Source: Haloarcula sp. CBA1129 (GTDB lineage Archaea; Halobacteriota; Halobacteria; Halobacteriales; Haloarculaceae). Taken from it: DNA of 64,000 nucleotides. Shown here piece after piece: positions 41,655 to 51,438 of this stretch (position 1 is the stretch's first letter; each line of letters opens with the position of its first letter). The translations under genes were made by a program, and so were the position numbers. Location of the stretch: NCBI RefSeq assembly GCF_008729015.1, contig NZ_RKSM01000001.1:496001-560000 (forward strand), given 5' to 3'. The notes beneath the pieces are model-generated. The model was not told where the DNA came from. It saw only the letters and a program-made list of their open reading frames with translations, and did not search any database.

Positions 41655-42296
41655 ATGACTGACGACGCCAGTGGTCAGGGGACTGGGGACGCGAACCTCA
41701 CGGAGAAGATCAACCAGACGAACGTCGACGAGCGTATTTCGAGTCTGGAAGCGGCCTACGACGAGGTTCCAGTCACCCGGGAAACCTTCGAGCTAACCCC
41801 CGAGGAGTACGCCGACGTGTTCGCTGCGACGCGTGGGACCGGCTACTCGGGGAACAGCGTCGTGTTCGTCACCCGTGACGGCTCTGATTTCCCGGAGCTG
41901 AGCGACCAGATACCCGAGCAGGCCGCCGGGGACACCCGCGACCGCGTTCTGCTGGTGTTGGGCCGTGGCGCTGACATGTGGGCGCTGCCGGGTGGCGGCA
42001 AAGGGGACGAGTACGAGTCGGTGCAAGGGACCGCCGTCCGCCGTGTCAACGAACAGACCGGCATCCGCTGTACGGTCACCGGCGTCGCGGAGGTCGTTCA
42101 CTCGAAGTACTATCCGGACACCGACGCACAGGGATCGGTCCACACGCTAGATATCTACCTCGAAGCGGAGTACAAGAAAGGGACCCTCGACGTTGACGAG
42201 TCTGAACTCATGGGCGCAGGGTGGTTCGCAGACCCGCCAGAGCGCCTGACACCGGGAGCAGAGGAACGGTTTGCGGCCTTCCTTGACGACGAGTGA
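41655..42296 (+). CDS. Nudix-fold hydrolase with a degenerate box
   Basis: This 213-aa protein has an N-terminal extension of about 85 residues (acidic, helical, ITEKINQTNVDERISSLE-like) followed by a Nudix fold. The box reads GGGKGDEYESVQGTAVRRVNEQTGI. Gly, Glu, Arg and the final Glu-x2-Gly positions align, but the canonical R-E-U-x-E-E is R-R-V-N-E-Q, so metal binding may be weak. VHTLDIYLEAEYKKG follows. The substrate is unknown. It could be a catalytic Nudix with altered specificity or a sensor domain without activity. Confidence 0.85.
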   Translation: MTDDASGQGTGDANLTEKINQTNVDERISSLEAAYDEVPVTRETFELTPEEYADVFAATRGTGYSGNSVVFVTRDGSDFPELSDQIPEQAAGDTRDRVLLVLGRGADMWALPGGGKGDEYESVQGTAVRRVNEQTGIRCTVTGVAEVVHSKYYPDTDAQGSVHTLDIYLEAEYKKGTLDVDESELMGAGWFADPPERLTPGAEERFAAFLDDE

Positions 42297-42315
42297 CTCC
42301 GAGGCGGGATGTCGA

Positions 42316-42705
42316 TTAGTGTTCGACTAATTCCACGAGTATGCCACCGGTCGTCTTCGGATGGAGAAAGGCCACGTCGTGGCCCCACGCGCCCGGCCGC
42401 GGGTCCTCGTCTATGCGGTCGATGCCACAGGCACTGACTGTCTCTAGTGCGGCGGAGATGTCGTCGGTTTCTAGCGCGACGTGATGGATGCCCGGCCCGT
42501 TGCTGTCGAGGTAGCTCGGAATCGCGCCGTCGGCGTCTGGCAGCGGTTCTAGCAGTTCGAAGTAGCCGTTGCCCATATCTAGAAACGTCACCTGCAGGCC
42601 ATCGAACGTCTCCTCGTGAACGACTGGTGTCTCGAAGGCGTCGGCGAACAGTTCCGCGAGCGGGTCGGCGTCGTCGGTTGCGATGCCAGCGTGGTCGAAT
42701 TGCAT
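42316..42705 (-). CDS. mce: Methylmalonyl-CoA epimerase
   Basis: This 129-aa glyoxalase/bleomycin-resistance-fold enzyme interconverts (S)- and (R)-methylmalonyl-CoA. Metal-binding His/Glu residues occur at MQFDHAGIAT (His4), YFELLEPLPD, GIHHVALETDD and VELVEH. The start at 42705 is typical; upstream codons to 42759 are not conserved. It lies 83 bases downstream of the mutase large-subunit gene on the same strand, so the propionyl-CoA to succinyl-CoA route is partly encoded here. Confidence 0.93.
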   Translation of the reverse strand: MQFDHAGIATDDADPLAELFADAFETPVVHEETFDGLQVTFLDMGNGYFELLEPLPDADGAIPSYLDSNGPGIHHVALETDDISAALETVSACGIDRIDEDPRPGAWGHDVAFLHPKTTGGILVELVEH

Positions 42706-42788
42706 GAACGGCCGTACTCCGGGGTGGCTTATAATTCTGGGAGCATAGTTAGCTGGCAAGCAGGACGCTCCTCGCGTTTCACCCGACC

Positions 42789-44471
42789 TTACATCGACGA
42801 GCCGGGCTGATACTCACCGAACACGTCCCGGAGCACGTCACACACTTCGCCGGTCGTGGCGTACACCTTCACGGCGTCGATGATGTAGGGCATGACGTTC
42901 TCGTCGCCCTCGGCGGCCCTCCGGAGGGCGTCGAGTTTCGCCTCGACTGCCTCGTCGTCACGCTCCTCCCGGACCGTGGCGACGTTGTCTTTCTGTGCCT
43001 GCTCGACCGCCTCATCGACCTCTTCGATGTCCTGTTCCCCCTCTTCTTCGACCTGATACTCGTTGACGCCGACGATGACCCGCTCGCCGGCCTCCTGTTC
43101 GCGTTGGCGCTCGAAGGCCACGTCCTGAATCTGGCGCTGGACCCACTGCTCCTCGATGGAGCGGCGCATCCCGCCGCGTTCGTCGACCTCCTCGATGAGT
43201 TCGCGGGCTTCGGCTTCGAGTTCGTCGGTCAGTGATTCGACGTAGTAGCTGCCGGCCAGCGGGTCGATGGTGTCCGCGGCTCCCGACTCGTGGGCGAGAA
43301 TCTGCTGGGTCCGCAGCGCCGTCCTGACGGACTGCTCGGTCGGCAGGCCGATGGCCTCGTCTTTGCCGTTCGTGTGGAGGCTCTGGGTTCCGCCGAGGAC
43401 CGCCGCAAGTGCCTGATAGGACACGCGAACGACGTTGTTCTCGATCTGCTGGGCGGTCAGCGTCGAGCCGGCGGTCTGGGTGTGGAACTTCAACTGCTTT
43501 GACTTGGGGTTCTGGGCGTCGAAGCGTTCGTCCATGATTTTCGCCCAGAGTCGGCGTGCGGCCCGGAACTTCGCGACCTCCTCGAAGATGTTGTTGTAGG
43601 AGGCGAAAAAGAAGGAGAGCTGTGGGGCGAACTCGTCCACATCAAGCCCGGCCTCGATGGCGGCCTCGACGTACTCGATGCCGTCCCCGAGCGTGAACGC
43701 GATCTCCTGAGCGGCCGTCGAACCGGCCTCGCGGATGTGATACCCAGATATCGAGATGGTGTTGAAACTCGGCGTCTCGGCGGCACAGAACTCGAAGATA
43801 TCGGTGATGAGCCGCATCGACGGCTCCGGCGGGTAGATGAACGTGTTCCGGGCGATGTACTCTTTCAGCACGTCGTTCTGGATGGTCCCGCGCAGTTCCT
43901 CGCGGTCGACGCCCTGCTTGTCGCCGACGGCGATGTACATCGCCAAAAGCACCGACGCGGGGGCGTTGATCGTCATGCTCGTCGACACCTCGTCCAGCGG
44001 GATGCCGTCGAACACGGTCTCCATGTCGTCCAGCGAGTCGATGGCGACGCCGGTTTTACCGACCTCGCCGGCAGCCATCGCGTGGTCGGAGTCATAGCCC
44101 ATCTGTGTGGGCAGGTCAAACGCCATCGAGAGCCCGGTCTGACCTTGGTCGAGCAGGTAATTGAACCGTTCGTTGGTCTCCGTTGCCGTCCCCATCCCGG
44201 CGTATTGGCGCATTGTCCAGAGTCGGCCCCGATAGCCAGTCGGATAGACGCCGCGGGTGTACGGTTCTTGGCCGGGGAGACCTAGATCCACCTCGTAGTC
44301 GAGATCGGAGATATCTTCGGGGGTGTACAGACGGTCTACCTCGTGTCCTTCAGTGTCCGTGGTGAACGTTTCCTTGCGTTCGCCAAAGCGGTCGACGGTG
44401 GGCTGGACATCGTCTTCCTCCCACTGAGCCTTCGACTCCCGTATCTCCTCCAGCTCGTCGGGGTCAAACAT
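42789..44471 (-). CDS. mcmA: Methylmalonyl-CoA mutase, large (catalytic) subunit
   Basis: The 560-aa TIM-barrel subunit isomerises (R)-methylmalonyl-CoA to succinyl-CoA. Family landmarks are [21 protein letters not shown] near residue 80, [18 protein letters not shown], and [21 protein letters not shown] near 345. The B12-binding domain (DxHxxG) is absent; in archaea it is a separate small protein, not seen in this window. The start at 44471 ([14 protein letters not shown]) gives the normal length. The C-terminal tail ends GEYQPGSSM. It precedes the epimerase gene and probably shares its transcript. Confidence 0.95.
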   Translation of the reverse strand: MFDPDELEEIRESKAQWEEDDVQPTVDRFGERKETFTTDTEGHEVDRLYTPEDISDLDYEVDLGLPGQEPYTRGVYPTGYRGRLWTMRQYAGMGTATETNERFNYLLDQGQTGLSMAFDLPTQMGYDSDHAMAAGEVGKTGVAIDSLDDMETVFDGIPLDEVSTSMTINAPASVLLAMYIAVGDKQGVDREELRGTIQNDVLKEYIARNTFIYPPEPSMRLITDIFEFCAAETPSFNTISISGYHIREAGSTAAQEIAFTLGDGIEYVEAAIEAGLDVDEFAPQLSFFFASYNNIFEEVAKFRAARRLWAKIMDERFDAQNPKSKQLKFHTQTAGSTLTAQQIENNVVRVSYQALAAVLGGTQSLHTNGKDEAIGLPTEQSVRTALRTQQILAHESGAADTIDPLAGSYYVESLTDELEAEARELIEEVDERGGMRRSIEEQWVQRQIQDVAFERQREQEAGERVIVGVNEYQVEEEGEQDIEEVDEAVEQAQKDNVATVREERDDEAVEAKLDALRRAAEGDENVMPYIIDAVKVYATTGEVCDVLRDVFGEYQPGSSM

Positions 44472-44599
44472 GGACGGACTGTCGGACGGCGGAGGCTTAA
44501 GGGTTCTTAAATCCTTCACGGTTTGTAATGCGTCGCGTCGCCACATGGCGGCGCACTGTTCCGAGGTGCGTTTATATCGTCGGTATCTATCGAGGATGT

Positions 44600-45073
44600 A
44601 TGCCAATCGAACCGGGAGACGGCGTTACCATCGAGTACGTCGGCCGCTTCGAGGACGGCGGCGTCTTCGATACGTCACGTCCCGAAGTCGCCAGAGAGCA
44701 CGGACTCATCGAGGCACAGGGCGTCGAGGCGAGCGAGTACGCACCGCTCTCCTTCACTGTCGGTTCTGGGGAGATAATCGAGGGTCTCGACGAGGCCCTC
44801 GTCGGAATGGCCGCTGGCGAGGAAGCCACCGTCACGGTGCCACCGGCGAAGGCCTACGGGGAGTTCCAGCCCGACCGCGTCCGCGAGTACGACCCCGAAA
44901 CGTTCGAGGGCATGGTCGGAAAAGAACCGGAAGTCGGACTCCACGTCGAAGCTGAAAACGGACTTCACGGAGATGTCACTGCGGTCCGGGACGACGCCGT
45001 TGAAGTCGATTTCAACCACGAACTGTCCGGTAAGACGCTCGTGTTCGATGTCGAAGTCGTCGATGTCCGATAG
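44600..45073 (+). CDS. FKBP-type peptidyl-prolyl cis-trans isomerase, SlyD-like
   Basis: This 157-aa protein begins [20 protein letters not shown] and has the FKBP core plus an inserted flap, as in archaeal short-type FKBPs: [30 protein letters not shown]. The second half contains the IF domain and strand [16 protein letters not shown]. The ATG is preceded by GAGGAT. It diverges from the mutase gene. The histidine-rich tail of SlyD is missing. It probably folds proteins as a chaperone-isomerase. Confidence 0.94.
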   Translation: MPIEPGDGVTIEYVGRFEDGGVFDTSRPEVAREHGLIEAQGVEASEYAPLSFTVGSGEIIEGLDEALVGMAAGEEATVTVPPAKAYGEFQPDRVREYDPETFEGMVGKEPEVGLHVEAENGLHGDVTAVRDDAVEVDFNHELSGKTLVFDVEVVDVR

Positions 45074-45076
45074 CGG

Positions 45077-45661
45077 TCAGTCGCCCGTGTCGTACTTGTA
45101 GGTCGCTTCGTCGGGGTCGATGCCGAAGTCCTCGGGCCCCTCTTCTGGCTCGGTGTCCTCGGATTCGCCGGCACTGGCCTGCTTGAACCGCTTCCGGAGC
45201 GGCCCCGGTACCTCGAAGCGGTCGACGGCCACCCGGAGCGGAACCGCGTCCGGCTGGATGTTCTCCTGTTTGGTGGCCAGTCGGCCCCGGAGCGAGTCGG
45301 GCAACTGCGTCGGTTCGATGCGCTCGAAGCCGAACTGTGCGAGATACTCCGAAGCGTTCGTCAGCGAGTAGACGGTGTCGAACCCTTCGTCGCCCGCGTA
45401 CTCGACCAGTCGCTCGATGACGTGCGCGCCAACGCCCTGATTGCGCCACTCCGGCAGAACGCCGATGCTGGTGAGTTCACAGACGGACACCTCCTCGCTC
45501 TTGTGGATTCGGATCCGACCGAAGCCCGCCTTCTCGTGGCTCTCCTCGTCGATAGCGACGACGTAGTCCCGGGATCTGAAAGCCGTCTCGTCCAGCCCCA
45601 TTTCTTCGATACGGTCGAGCAACCAGACTTCCTCTCGGTTTTTCGCATCCCGGACGTACAT
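45077..45661 (-). CDS. GNAT family N-acetyltransferase
   Basis: This 194-aa protein has the acetyl-CoA binding motif GVLPEWRNQGVGAHVIERLVEYA (Q/R-x-x-G-x-G/A) near residue 85. Its best resemblance is to the N-acetylglutamate synthase-like group, where SLTNASEYLAQFGFE precedes a C-terminal segment. The tail is very acidic and ends KYDTGD. The start at 45661 (MYVRDAKNREEVW) is preferred over 45712. It is convergent with the FKBP gene, 3 bases apart. The substrate is not predictable. Confidence 0.88.
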   Translation of the reverse strand: MYVRDAKNREEVWLLDRIEEMGLDETAFRSRDYVVAIDEESHEKAGFGRIRIHKSEEVSVCELTSIGVLPEWRNQGVGAHVIERLVEYAGDEGFDTVYSLTNASEYLAQFGFERIEPTQLPDSLRGRLATKQENIQPDAVPLRVAVDRFEVPGPLRKRFKQASAGESEDTEPEEGPEDFGIDPDEATYKYDTGD

Positions 45662-45764
45662 AGCTCGAAAATTAACTGCCGCAGTCAAAAGGGTTTGCGG
45701 CGTGATTGACATGGTTGGTCACGGAGAGGCAATCACTAAGACAGACCAACATGATTGATTACCC

Positions 45765-46469
45765 ATGATATCGCTCGAGATGGACATGGTCCAGTACGAC
45801 TGTCCGTACATCGACACCACCCGGGACTACGAGGTGTCGTTCCTCGCCAAGCAGTGGGATTTCCATCCCGTCGAGCGGGAGCTGGAGACGCGGATCATGG
45901 TCAACGGCACGGACCGGGAAGAACTGGACCGCGGGCTGGACGCGCTGGAGGCACACGACCACATGGAGTCCTATCAGCTCCTCCGCCGGAAGGGCGATCT
46001 GGCACTCATCCGCTCACGCATCGACGAGACGAACGCGATGAGCGTCATCCGCGACCACAGCGGGTACATCACCGGGCCGTTCCGCATCCGGGACGGCTCT
46101 GAAATCTGGCACGTCGGCTTCGACACCGAACGCGTCGCGGAGGGGACACTATCGGAACTGGAGCGTGATAACGACTACACGATCCGGTCACGAGAGTCGG
46201 TTGATCTGGAGGACTACTACGACCTCCTGCAGAACATCGACTCGGCGAAGCGACTCGTCGACGGGTGTCGAGAACTCTCTGCGGTGGAACGGGACACGCT
46301 GGAGAAAGCCGTCGAGGGCGGCTACTTCGACACGCCCCGGGACGCGACCCTGTCGTCGCTCGCCGAGGAGTTCGACGTGTCGAAAATGGCCATCTCGAAG
46401 AACCTCCGGCGCAGCCAGCGGAAGATACTCGACCGTGTCACGACGGCGATGAACGACGTGACCGAGTGA
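45765..46469 (+). CDS. Bat-type HTH regulator, paralogue of 13585-14289
   Basis: This 234-aa protein has the same length and layout as the regulator in region 2. The N-terminal sensory half keeps QYDCPYIDTTRDYE and SGYITGPFRIRDGSEIWHVG. The HTH_10 segment DATLSSLAEEFDVSKMAISK is at 190-210. Clear residue differences in the sensory half (about 30-90) suggest a different ligand. It is convergent with the livF gene of the second transporter, 30 bases apart, and divergent from the GNAT gene. Across the gap to the GNAT gene, GGTTGGTC at 45713 and GACCAAC at 45743 form a spaced inverted repeat. Control of the linked transporter is inferred. Confidence 0.9.
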   Translation: MISLEMDMVQYDCPYIDTTRDYEVSFLAKQWDFHPVERELETRIMVNGTDREELDRGLDALEAHDHMESYQLLRRKGDLALIRSRIDETNAMSVIRDHSGYITGPFRIRDGSEIWHVGFDTERVAEGTLSELERDNDYTIRSRESVDLEDYYDLLQNIDSAKRLVDGCRELSAVERDTLEKAVEGGYFDTPRDATLSSLAEEFDVSKMAISKNLRRSQRKILDRVTTAMNDVTE

Positions 46470-46499
46470 GGGGCTGGTCCGATACTCCGTCTGTGGGAA

Positions 46500-47237
46500 C
46501 TATTCCGCTCCGCTGCCCTGCATCAGCTTCTGGATGTCCTCGTCGGCCGCCAGTTCTTCGGGGTCGCCGCTGGCGACGATATCCCCGCGCTCGATGACGT
46601 AGAGCCGGTCCACGACCTCTGGGACGTGCGTGACGTTCGATTCGGCGATGAGGACCGCGATGTCGCGATCGTTGATCGCCCGGATGTAGCGCTTGAGGCT
46701 CTCGACGACGACCGGAGCCAGTCCCTCCAGCGGTTCGTCGAGGATGAGCAGGTCGGGCTGGAGCGCCAGCGCCCGGCCGATGGCAACCATCTTCGCTTGG
46801 CCGCCACTGAGGTTCTGGACCTTCGCGTTCCGTCGGTCGTCAAGTTCGGTGAGCACGTCGTAAACGCTCTCGATGACCGCGTCCTCGTCGTCGATACCGC
46901 GGGCCTTCCCGCTGGTCCAGATCGGGAGCCGGAAGTTCTCGTCGACGGTCATCCCGGTGAACAGTTTCCGGTCCTCCGGTTGATAGCCGATGCCACGCTT
47001 GGGGATCAGCTCCGAGCGGATGCTCGTCAGTTCCTCGCCGCGGAACCGGACCGACCCGCTCCAGACCGGCGTCAGACCCATGATGCCGCGGAAGGTGCTG
47101 GTCTTGCCGGCCCCGTTTCGGCCGACGAGACCGACCGCCTCCCCGGCGTTCACGTCGAGGTCGATGTCCTCGGTCACCTGAAACCCCTCAACGGCGGCGT
47201 TGAGGCCACGAACCGACAGCAGAGAATCACTACTCAT
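46500..47237 (-). CDS. livF: ABC transporter ATP-binding protein, LivF type (second system)
   Basis: This 245-aa ATPase starts MSSDSLLSVRGLNAAVEGFQ. It has Walker A GRNGAGKTSTFRG, GYQPEDRKLFTGMTVDEN, signature LSGGQAKMVAIGRALALQP and Walker B LLILDEPLEGLAP. The Ala-Glu-Ser-Asn switch (IAESNVTH) replaces the usual VEQN. It is the last gene of the operon, overlapping the preceding livG by 8 bases. The cognate system is distinct in gene order from the one at 14397-19614. Confidence 0.93.
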   Translation of the reverse strand: MSSDSLLSVRGLNAAVEGFQVTEDIDLDVNAGEAVGLVGRNGAGKTSTFRGIMGLTPVWSGSVRFRGEELTSIRSELIPKRGIGYQPEDRKLFTGMTVDENFRLPIWTSGKARGIDDEDAVIESVYDVLTELDDRRNAKVQNLSGGQAKMVAIGRALALQPDLLILDEPLEGLAPVVVESLKRYIRAINDRDIAVLIAESNVTHVPEVVDRLYVIERGDIVASGDPEELAADEDIQKLMQGSGAE

Positions 47238-47985
47238 CGTCGCCCACCCCCAAGAGGAGCCGCCGGAGTTCGTCGTCCGTTTCAAGCATCGTCGGCGGGC
47301 CGACCCCGTGGACTGCGCCCTGATGCAGGGCGACGACGCGGTCCGCGTACTCCGTGACGATGTCCATGTCGTGTTCGATGGTGACCGTCGTGACGCCCTC
47401 GGCCCGGCCGACCTCGACAATCGTCTCGATGACGTACTCCTTCTCGCGGGTCGACACCCCAGAGGTCGGCTCGTCGAGCAGGAGATAATCCGGGTCGAGG
47501 CCAAAGGACATCGCCACGTCGAGCAGTTTCCGGTCGCCGTGGGGGAGTTCCTCGGCGACGGTGTCGGCCGCGTCTTCGAGCCGGAACTTCTCTATTAGTT
47601 CGTCGACCTGCGCCTCCACGTCCTCGTGGCCGTCAGCCATCGAGAAGAGGCTCCAAGTCTTGCCTTGCTCGGTTAGTACGACCGTCCGGAGGTTCTCTCG
47701 GACCGTCATCTCCTCGAACACCTTGACGACCTGAAAGCTCCGGGCGATACCGGCGTCGACGCGCCCGTTTGCCGACATTCCGGTGATGTCGTCGCCATCA
47801 AGGACGATGGAGCCCTCGTCCGGCGAGAGAAAGCCGGTCAAGAGGTTGATGAACGTCGTCTTCCCGGCCCCGTTCGGGCCGACGATGAAGACGAGTTCGC
47901 CCTCGTCTTTGCCGAACTCGAGCGTGATGTCGTCAGTTGCGACCAGTTCACCGAAGGACTTCTGCAGATTGCGTGCTTCGAGCAT
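47230..47985 (-). CDS. livG: ABC transporter ATP-binding protein, LivG type (second system)
   Basis: This 251-aa ATPase starts at the ATG MLEARNLQKSFGELV; an upstream TTG at 48000 is less likely. It carries Walker A GPNGAGKTTFINLLTG, the LivG-type signature ELPHGDRKLLDVAMSFGLDP, Walker B LLLDEPTSGVS and the switch TIEHDMDIVTEYADRV. Its start lies 1 base after the livM stop. Confidence 0.93.
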   Translation of the reverse strand: MLEARNLQKSFGELVATDDITLEFGKDEGELVFIVGPNGAGKTTFINLLTGFLSPDEGSIVLDGDDITGMSANGRVDAGIARSFQVVKVFEEMTVRENLRTVVLTEQGKTWSLFSMADGHEDVEAQVDELIEKFRLEDAADTVAEELPHGDRKLLDVAMSFGLDPDYLLLDEPTSGVSTREKEYVIETIVEVGRAEGVTTVTIEHDMDIVTEYADRVVALHQGAVHGVGPPTMLETDDELRRLLLGVGDDE

Positions 47986-47986
47986 A

Positions 47987-49138
47987 TCAGTCGACTCCAA
48001 AGAGGATTATCCGCAGGCTGGTCAGTGCCTCTGTCACCTTCCGTTCTATCGATTGCACGGCGGTCCGGCCCCACGTCGACAGGACCGACGGTTCCCGGCG
48101 GAGTTCACCGAGCCGCGTGTTGACGATGCCGCCGGACCGGAGCGACCCGACGATGCCCCGCGGGAAGCCATACACCAGTATCAGGAGTATCGTACCCGTC
48201 AGGAACTCGTAGTACTGGGTCACGTCCTGACCCACGTCCTGCAGGAACACGAGGACGACACCGCCGATGAGCGGACCGACCAGCGTCCGGAACCCGCCCA
48301 ATATTGCCATGAACAGGATGTCGCCCGACCGGAGGAAAAACAGCGTCCCCTCCGGACGGACGTACTGGCGAACGACGGCGTACAGCCCGCCCGCGACGCC
48401 GCCGTAGATGCCGGAGATGACGAACGCGGCCCAGACGTAGCGGCGAACCGGCAGGCCGATGAACCGCGCCCGGGTCCGCTCCTGCCCGATAGCATCAAGC
48501 GCGTTGCGGAACGGCGACTGCGTGATGCGGTACATCACGAACAGGCCGATGAGGATGACGACCACCGTCAGGTAGTAGGTGAGCACTTGATACACGTCGG
48601 GGCTGAACGAGGCCCCGAACAGAAGCGGCTGATTCGCCGGCCCCGGCCTGACGGGGAGCCCGTCGCTCCCGCCGAGAGCGCTCTGCCCGAGCGCGATGGC
48701 GTACAGGAGCTGACCAAAGGCCAGCGTCAGAAGGGCGAAGTACAGCCCGGTGTGTCGTAGCGACAGCACCCCGATGATGGCCGCCATCACCGTCGCGGCG
48801 GCGATAGCCCCGAGCAACAGCAGGCCGACGCTCTGGACCCCGGCGTACCGAGCCAGCACTGCGGTCGCGTACGCGCCGGTGCCGAAGAATGCCGCGTGGC
48901 CAAAGGAGGTGAGCTTCGTATGCCGAAGCAGGAGGTTCAGCCCGACCGCCGCGAAGCCGAACAACAGGCCTTGGTGGATGACACCGAGCTGGAGGCTGTC
49001 GGAGAGGCCCGCGATGTCGGGAATGACGAACAGGAACACGACCCCGAGGACGAGGAAGGCTGCCTCCCGGCGAGTCAGTTCGACCCCGAGGAAGCGATAG
49101 GCCGGCGTCCCGTCGCGGTCGACGCGCTCCGGCATCAT
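47987..49138 (-). CDS. livM: ABC transporter permease, LivM type (second system)
   Basis: This 383-aa permease has about 9-10 hydrophobic helices and an acidic start (MMPERVDRDG). The family blocks LTSFGHAAFFGTGAY, RFIGLPVRRYVWAAFVISG and ILGGFRTLVGPLIGG are present. The C-terminus is about 30 residues longer than usual and rich in Arg/Thr/Ser (RREPSVLSTWGRTAVQSIER), so a cytosolic tail is likely. It overlaps livH (ATGA) and adjoins livG. Confidence 0.92.
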   Translation of the reverse strand: MMPERVDRDGTPAYRFLGVELTRREAAFLVLGVVFLFVIPDIAGLSDSLQLGVIHQGLLFGFAAVGLNLLLRHTKLTSFGHAAFFGTGAYATAVLARYAGVQSVGLLLLGAIAAATVMAAIIGVLSLRHTGLYFALLTLAFGQLLYAIALGQSALGGSDGLPVRPGPANQPLLFGASFSPDVYQVLTYYLTVVVILIGLFVMYRITQSPFRNALDAIGQERTRARFIGLPVRRYVWAAFVISGIYGGVAGGLYAVVRQYVRPEGTLFFLRSGDILFMAILGGFRTLVGPLIGGVVLVFLQDVGQDVTQYYEFLTGTILLILVYGFPRGIVGSLRSGGIVNTRLGELRREPSVLSTWGRTAVQSIERKVTEALTSLRIILFGVD

Positions 49139-50079
49139 GCTGTCTCACCCCACGTCCCGAACAGCCCCTCTGGCTTGACCAGCAGGATGAGCGCCATGAT
49201 GGCAAACGGCGCAGCGATTTCACCCGGCGGGTACAGCGTAATCATCCAGCTCCGGATGACACCGACCAGCAGTGCGCCGACGAATGCGCCCCGGAGGCTA
49301 CCGAGGCCGCCGATGACGATGACGACGAAGGAAAGCACCAGCGGATTGGTGCCCATCTCCAGCGTCGCCGAGGTCGGCGGCACCGCCATCGCTCCCGCAA
49401 AGCCGGCGAGGAAGGCTCCGAGTGCGAACACGAGCGTGAACACGCGGTCGGTACTGACGCCGATGGCGGTCGCCATCTCGCGGTCGATGGCCGTCGCACG
49501 GATGATGCGGCCGGTCTTTGTCCGCTCGAAGAACCAGAACAGGCCGGCGACGACGGCCGAGCCGACCAGAATGACGAACACGTTGTAGGTCGGGTAGTTC
49601 AGCCCGACGAGTTCGCTCGTCGGAATCGTGTTGATGGCGCTGTAGACGGCATCGGTCCGTATCGAGCTGTCCCCCCAGATGAACTTCTTCACGTCCAGCA
49701 GTATGAGCAGGAGCGCGAAGGTCAGCACCAGCTGGTACACCTGATCGCGGTCGTAAATCTGGCGCAGGAACACTGCTTCGAAGAGGGTCCCAACGGGAAG
49801 GAGAATCGCCGCTGTCACTAGAACGGCGGCGAGGACCGCGAAGAGGAACACGGCGGTCCCGGCAACGCCGCCCCCCGGCGGGCCGACGATGCCGATAATA
49901 AATCCGAACACGCCGATGGCGGTGTACGCACCGATCGAGAACAGTTCCCCGTGGGCGAGGTTCAACACGTCCAGAATGCCGAGGATGACGGTCAATCCCG
50001 AGGCAATCATGAACAGGATGAACCCGAACTGGATGCCGTTGAGCGTCTGGACGAGCGCGGCTGTGGGTGTTACGGCCAT
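49135..50079 (-). CDS. livH: ABC transporter permease, LivH type (second system)
   Basis: This 314-aa permease has the LivH N-terminal block IASGLTVILGILDVLNLAHGE, the cytosolic loop ERTKTGRIIRATAIDREMATAIG and the end ALILLVKPEGLFG. Two hydrophobic helices rich in Ala/Val (VAGTAVFLFAVLAAVLVTAA) are in the middle. It starts 9 bases after the substrate-binding protein gene. Confidence 0.93.
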   Translation of the reverse strand: MAVTPTAALVQTLNGIQFGFILFMIASGLTVILGILDVLNLAHGELFSIGAYTAIGVFGFIIGIVGPPGGGVAGTAVFLFAVLAAVLVTAAILLPVGTLFEAVFLRQIYDRDQVYQLVLTFALLLILLDVKKFIWGDSSIRTDAVYSAINTIPTSELVGLNYPTYNVFVILVGSAVVAGLFWFFERTKTGRIIRATAIDREMATAIGVSTDRVFTLVFALGAFLAGFAGAMAVPPTSATLEMGTNPLVLSFVVIVIGGLGSLRGAFVGALLVGVIRSWMITLYPPGEIAAPFAIMALILLVKPEGLFGTWGETA

Positions 50080-50088
50080 GGCTCGGTA

Positions 50089-51438
50089 TCAGGCACTCCA
50101 GCTGTCCAGCCAGTCGCTGCCGGTGACGCCCGGCGGCGGGGCGGTCTCGGTCGCCGCGTAGGTGTTCACGTCCTCGAGTCTGGCCGCGCCGAGGTCGTCG
50201 TCGTACACCATCTTGCCGGCGAAGGAGTTCGACGCTCCCTGATGGTCCTCGGCGATGTTATGGTAGCCAGCCGGCGTAAAGAAGCCGTGTCCCTCCAGCA
50301 TTTGGGCAATCTGCTCTTGGCTGGGGTAGGTTCCCAACAGGTCGATGGCCTTCTCGACGGCCGTCGCCCAAGCGGTGACCGCCCCGTACCCGCTCATGTA
50401 GTGCGCCGTCGGCACGGTCACGCCGTCCTGCTGGGTCGCGGCGTCGAACAGCTCACGGCCGGGCTGCCAGTTCCCCAGCGCCGGCTTCCCCCAGTAGTAG
50501 TTGCGCGATCCGGAGTAGATGTCTGTCCCGGCCAGCGCGTCGCCGGGCACGTCGCCGGCCGCGCTGTACAGCGTCGTGCCGAACACCGTCGTGTTCTCGA
50601 ACATGTTGTTGGCGTTCGCCTGTCGGACGAATGTCGTCACGTCGCCGCCCCACAGACTGGAGAAGGTCACGTCCGGCTCCTCGTTGTTGATCGAAGTGAT
50701 GTGGTTCGACATGTCACTGGCCCCCAGTTCCGGGAACCCCTCGTAGACGATCTCGGCGTCGGTGAGCTTCTGGATGGCCTGCGTGAACACCCGCATCTCG
50801 TCCTCGCCAAAGGAGTAGCCGGGGTTGACGCCGGCGACGGTCGAGATGTTGTCCGCGCCGATGCGCTCGACGGCCTCCCGGGCCATCGTCACCACTTCCA
50901 TGATGTCGTAGTTCTGGAAACGGAAAGAGTAGGTCGGGTCGGGGACGGTCTCCTCGTACAGCGTTGTCACCGTTCCGTCGGTACTGACGTTGATGACCTC
51001 GTTTTTCTCGACCTCGGGGGCGATCTGGCTGTGCGTGCCACTGGAGATCGGGCCGAACGTGACCTCCTTTCCTTCCTCGATGAACTGGTTGTAGCTGTCG
51101 AGCGGGTTCGACCCCTCGTTGACCACGTCCAGTTCGATTTCGCGCTGCCCGCCGATACCGCCGGCCTCGTTGATTCGCTGGACCGCGAGTTCGGCCCCGC
51201 GCTGGGCTTGGATACCGAGCACGCCCGGTGCGCCGCGGGTGAAGGTCAACAGCCCGGCCTGTATGGGTTCGTCGGAGATGCCGCCGCTGGACTGCCCGCC
51301 CTGCTCCGCTGACTCGCCGTCGCTCAGCAACGTCGAGCAGCCAGCGAGTGCTGCGGCGACGGCCGAGCCGCCGACCGCGGAGAGCAGTTTTCGCCTGCCG
51401 ATGCCACCAGTGTCATGGTCCGTTGTCGTTCGTTCCAT
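50089..51438 (-). CDS. ABC transporter substrate-binding lipoprotein, Leu/amide type (second system)
   Basis: This 449-aa protein starts with GIGRRKLLSAVGGSAVAAALAGC, a twin-arginine motif and lipobox Cys, followed by an acidic linker. The mature part begins IQAGLLTFTRGAPGVLGIQAQRGAELA, as in urea/amide and branched-chain amino acid binding proteins, with VAGVNPGYSFGEDE and HYMSGYGAVTAWATAVEKA. It differs from the first system's binding protein at nearly every ligand-region position, so different substrates are likely. It is the first gene of the operon and diverges from the SDR gene. Confidence 0.9.
   Translation of the reverse strand: MERTTTDHDTGGIGRRKLLSAVGGSAVAAALAGCSTLLSDGESAEQGGQSSGGISDEPIQAGLLTFTRGAPGVLGIQAQRGAELAVQRINEAGGIGGQREIELDVVNEGSNPLDSYNQFIEEGKEVTFGPISSGTHSQIAPEVEKNEVINVSTDGTVTTLYEETVPDPTYSFRFQNYDIMEVVTMAREAVERIGADNISTVAGVNPGYSFGEDEMRVFTQAIQKLTDAEIVYEGFPELGASDMSNHITSINNEEPDVTFSSLWGGDVTTFVRQANANNMFENTTVFGTTLYSAAGDVPGDALAGTDIYSGSRNYYWGKPALGNWQPGRELFDAATQQDGVTVPTAHYMSGYGAVTAWATAVEKAIDLLGTYPSQEQIAQMLEGHGFFTPAGYHNIAEDHQGASNSFAGKMVYDDDLGAARLEDVNTYAATETAPPPGVTGSDWLDSWSA

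Noticed and set aside
45713-45749. Spaced inverted repeat GGTTGGTC / GACCAAC between the GNAT and regulator genes as an operator.
   Set aside because: The arms are 22 bases apart with an imperfect match, and it differs from the palindromes near the transporter operons. Too weak to list alone.
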